From Rubrivivax rivuli (lineage in GTDB: Bacteria > Pseudomonadota > Gammaproteobacteria > Burkholderiales > Burkholderiaceae_C): a stretch of DNA of 64,000 nt. The DNA is taken from positions 124,001 through 188,000 of the forward strand of contig NZ_SACR01000005.1 in NCBI RefSeq assembly GCF_004016505.1, in the 5' to 3' direction. This document shows, in pieces, positions 60,059-64,000 of the stretch. The translations under genes and the position numbers were made by a program. The stretch's first letter is position 1. Each line of letters begins with the position of its first letter. The notes under the pieces were generated by a model that saw nothing but the letters and a program-made list of their open reading frames with translations, was not told the DNA's origin and searched no databases.

Positions 60059-60706
60059 TTGAAGAAATACCTCGTCGCCGGCTTGCTGGTGTGGCTGCCG
60101 CTGGCGGTCACCATCTGGCTGCTGTCGTGGCTGCTGGGTTCGCTCGACGGCCTGTTCGCGGCCGTGCTCTCGGCCAGCCAGGCGCTGCTGCCGGAATCGG
60201 CCCACGCCAGCCTGGAGCGCCTGCGCCACGTGCCGGGCCTGGGCGTGGTGGCGGTGCTGGCGGCGCTGCTGCTGACCGGCGTGTTCGCCGCCAACATCGT
60301 GGGCCAGTGGTGGCTGCGCCAGTACGACCGGCTGATGGGCAAGATTCCCATCGTCAAGAGCATCTACAACTCGGTCAAGCAGGTTTCCGACACGCTCTTC
60401 AGCAGCAACGGCAACGCCTTCCGCGAGGCGGTGCTGGTGCAGTACCCGCGCCAGGGCTCGTGGACCATCGCCTTCGTCACCGGCAAGCCCGGCGGCGAGG
60501 TGGCCGAACGCCTGCCGGGCGATTACGTCAGCGTCTACGTGCCGACCACGCCCAACCCGACCTCGGGCTTCTTCCTGATGATGCCGCGCTCCGACGTGCT
60601 GGAGCTGAAGATGAGCGTCGACGAGGCGCTGAAGTACGTCATCTCGATGGGTGTCGTGGGCCCGGGTGCCGAGCCGCTGCCGGCAGCCGGCACCGCCCGA
60701 AATTGA
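60059..60706 (+). CDS. DUF502 membrane protein
   Basis: A 215-residue protein with two N-terminal helices (YLVAGLLVWLPLAVTIWLLSW in part, and VVAVLAALLLTGVFAANIVG), then a conserved cytoplasmic part with IPIVKSIYNSVKQVSDTL and YVPTTPNPTSGFFLMMP. This is the DUF502 family, which in plants and bacteria is linked to membrane traffic or unknown functions. There is no ATG; TTG 60059 gives the family start LKKYLVAG. It lies between fmdB and aspS as in related genomes. Confidence 0.92.
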   Translation: MKKYLVAGLLVWLPLAVTIWLLSWLLGSLDGLFAAVLSASQALLPESAHASLERLRHVPGLGVVAVLAALLLTGVFAANIVGQWWLRQYDRLMGKIPIVKSIYNSVKQVSDTLFSSNGNAFREAVLVQYPRQGSWTIAFVTGKPGGEVAERLPGDYVSVYVPTTPNPTSGFFLMMPRSDVLELKMSVDEALKYVISMGVVGPGAEPLPAAGTARN

Positions 60707-60841
60707 CCGGGCTGGCACGGCCCGGCAGCCGGCCAGCCCTGACGGGCCGCACCGCAGCGCGGTGCCGCCGCCCGCACGAGCGCCAGCAAGCCTACTTGGA
60801 CCCAAGCATTCCTTGAAATCTCCCGAATCTGGAGCGACAGC

Positions 60842-62632
<1,791 letters not shown>

Positions 62633-62664
62633 GCGGTGGGGGCATCGCCCCCTGCTGCAGAATG

Positions 62665-62691
62665 AAAGGGCGCCCTGTGGCGCCCTTTTTT
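62665..62691 (+). terminator. Rho-independent terminator of aspS
   Basis: AAAGGGCGCC (62665-62674) pairs with GGCGCCCTTT (62679-62688) around a CTGT loop and runs into a T-run. It lies 32 bases after the aspS stop. Confidence 0.9.
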
Positions 62692-62723
62692 GCGCCCCTT
62701 CTCTCATTCCAGGTGCCCCCCCC

Positions 62724-63197
62724 TTGAACCAGCCCCGCCCGCCCAAGATCCCGCGCTCGGTGCTGGTGCTCATCCACAGCCCGGCGCTGGAGGTGCTGCT
62801 GATCGAGCGCGCCGACCGCCCGGGCTACTGGCAAAGCGTCACCGGCAGCCTCGATGCCGAAGACGAGCCGCTGGACGCCACCGCACGGCGCGAGGTGCTG
62901 GAGGAAACCGGCATCGACATCGATGCCGTGGGCGGCGTGCTCACCGATTGGCATCAAGAGAACGTCTACGAGATCTTCCACACCTGGCGCCACCGCTACG
63001 CGCCGGGTGTCACGCACAACACCGAGCACGTGTTCAGCCTGTGCGTGCCGCGCAGCACGCCCGTGGTGCTGGCCCCGCGTGAGCACCTGGCGCACGCCTG
63101 GCTGCCTTGGGACGAAGCCGCCGCGCGGTGTTTCTCGCCCAGCAATGCCGAGGCCTTGCGCCAACTGCCGCAACGCGTGGCGGGCCGCGCGGCATGA
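62724..63197 (+). CDS. nudB: Dihydroneopterin triphosphate diphosphatase NudB (Nudix)
   Basis: A 157-residue Nudix hydrolase that removes pyrophosphate from dihydroneopterin triphosphate in folate synthesis. The Nudix box is within GSLDAEDEPLDATA and RREVLEETGID; WHQENVYEIFHTWRHRYAPG is NudB-like. The spacing before the first box Glu is one residue longer than the textbook motif, as in relatives with a DEP sequence. It starts at TTG 62724. Its stop overlaps the next gene's ATG. Confidence 0.92.
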   Translation: MNQPRPPKIPRSVLVLIHSPALEVLLIERADRPGYWQSVTGSLDAEDEPLDATARREVLEETGIDIDAVGGVLTDWHQENVYEIFHTWRHRYAPGVTHNTEHVFSLCVPRSTPVVLAPREHLAHAWLPWDEAAARCFSPSNAEALRQLPQRVAGRAA

Positions 63198-64000
63198 AGC
63201 TCAAGCCGCTGCAGTCATCCTTGCTGCCGGCGGCCGTGCCGCACGACGGCGGCACCTTGCGCGTGGCCACCTACAACATCCACAAGGGCGTGCGCGGCCT
63301 GGGCCCGCGCAAGCGGCTGGAGATCCACAACCTCGGCCAGGCCATGGAGGCCTTCGACGCCGACCTGATCTTCCTGCAGGAGGTGCGTGCCTTCCACACG
63401 CGCGAGGCGCGGCGCTTCGACCGCACGCATTTCGGCTGGCCCGAAGAAGGCCAGGCCGAGTTCCTGGCGCCCGAAGGCTACGAGGCCGCCTACCGCAGCA
63501 ACGCCATCACGCGGCACGGCGAGCATGGCAACGCGCTGCTCTCGCGCTGGCCCATGGGTGACGTGGGCCACCACGATGTCAGCGACCACCGCTTCGAGCA
63601 GCGCGGCCTGCTGCACGTGCCCGTGGCCTGGGCGGGCGGCACGGTGCACGCGGTGGTGGTGCACTTCGGACTGGTGCACCGCAGCCGCGTGCGCCAGGTG
63701 CAGCGGCTGGCGCGTTTCATCGAGGCCGAGGTGCCGGCCGGCGAGATGCTGGTGGTGGCCGGTGACTTCAACGATTGGGGCGAACGGCTCGACGGTCCCA
63801 TGGCCGAGCTGGGGCTGCACCGCGCCAGCGCCCCGGGTGCGCGCCGGGGCGACAGCCTGACCTTCCCCTCGCTGGCCCCCGTGTTCGGGCTCGACCGCTT
63901 CTACCTGCGCGGCCTGGCCTGCCGCTCGATGCTGGTGCCGCGCGGCAGCAACTGGGCGCGCATGTCCGACCACCTGCCCTTGGTGGCCGAGCTCATGGCC
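63194..64000 (+). CDS. Endonuclease/exonuclease/phosphatase-family protein, cut by right edge
   Basis: 269 codons are seen with no stop. The fold markers are LRVATYNIHKGVRG, the metal-binding Glu in FLQEVRAF, the catalytic VVAGDFNDWGERL and SDHLPLVAEL at the very end. Only a few residues should be missing. Members cut phosphodiesters of DNA, lipids or sugars; in related genomes a cardiolipin synthase gene follows, which hints at phospholipid metabolism. It is translationally coupled to nudB. Confidence 0.92.
   Translation, partial: MKLKPLQSSLLPAAVPHDGGTLRVATYNIHKGVRGLGPRKRLEIHNLGQAMEAFDADLIFLQEVRAFHTREARRFDRTHFGWPEEGQAEFLAPEGYEAAYRSNAITRHGEHGNALLSRWPMGDVGHHDVSDHRFEQRGLLHVPVAWAGGTVHAVVVHFGLVHRSRVRQVQRLARFIEAEVPAGEMLVVAGDFNDWGERLDGPMAELGLHRASAPGARRGDSLTFPSLAPVFGLDRFYLRGLACRSMLVPRGSNWARMSDHLPLVAELMA

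Overview
The window looks like chromosomal DNA from a high-GC betaproteobacterium of the order Burkholderiales (Rubrivivax/Leptothrix/Methylibium-like). The grounds are the very GC-rich coding style, the gene neighbourhood DUF971-ubiE-Tim44 ... ubiJ-ubiB-FmdB-DUF502-aspS-nudB, and an EpsB-to-EpsL/exosortase-B exopolysaccharide cluster of the kind known from betaproteobacteria. The genus is an inference; there is no rRNA or tRNA here to confirm it.

Region 1 (1 to about 17,900) is an accessory island of visibly lower GC. From the left edge it carries a DUF262 (GmrS-like) gene cut by the window, type I restriction-modification hsdS and hsdM, and a serine resolvase. Next is a tightly spaced six-gene minus-strand operon: a UmuD/LexA-fold self-cleaving protease, a DUF5131 three-cysteine protein, two TcmP-type methyltransferase-fold partners, an unrecognised protein, and a permuted papain-fold hydrolase. 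A second minus-strand unit upstream (small beta-rich protein plus another papain-fold hydrolase) is preceded by a copy of the same 25-bp operator block that abuts the UmuD-like start codon. This is the best candidate for an undescribed system. Further right are a ribbon-helix-helix gene whose sigma70 promoter is flanked by paired GCATGCAA sites, tandemly duplicated HTH genes, another HTH gene, several small unknowns, a secreted Sel1-repeat protein and an XRE regulator.

Region 2 (17,900-27,120) is core: argJ, an MFS transporter without a standard start codon, a glycerophosphodiester phosphodiesterase, a 1336-residue FAD/Fe-S oxidoreductase, DUF971, ubiE and a short Tim44-like gene.

Region 3 (27,370-57,260) is a 30-kb exopolysaccharide locus of two convergent operons that meet with 13 bp between stop codons. 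The plus-strand arm holds export, chain-length, exosortase, glycosyltransferase, polymerase/ligase, beta-helix, flippase and FkbM genes. The minus-strand arm holds the initiating phosphotransferase epsB, the epsL barrel, and nucleotide-sugar genes for UDP-Gal, GDP-Man, dTDP-Rha and GDP-Fuc. It ends with two more glycosyltransferases and a beta-helix lipoprotein. A cold-shock gene sits inside the minus-strand arm. Together they should make a lipid-linked repeat unit at the inner membrane, flip it, polymerise it, and export it through the EpsE channel.

Region 4 (57,470-64,000) is core again: ubiJ, ubiB, an FmdB zinc ribbon, DUF502, aspS, nudB and an endonuclease/exonuclease/phosphatase-family gene cut by the right edge. 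The exopolysaccharide locus therefore separates ubiE from ubiJ-ubiB.
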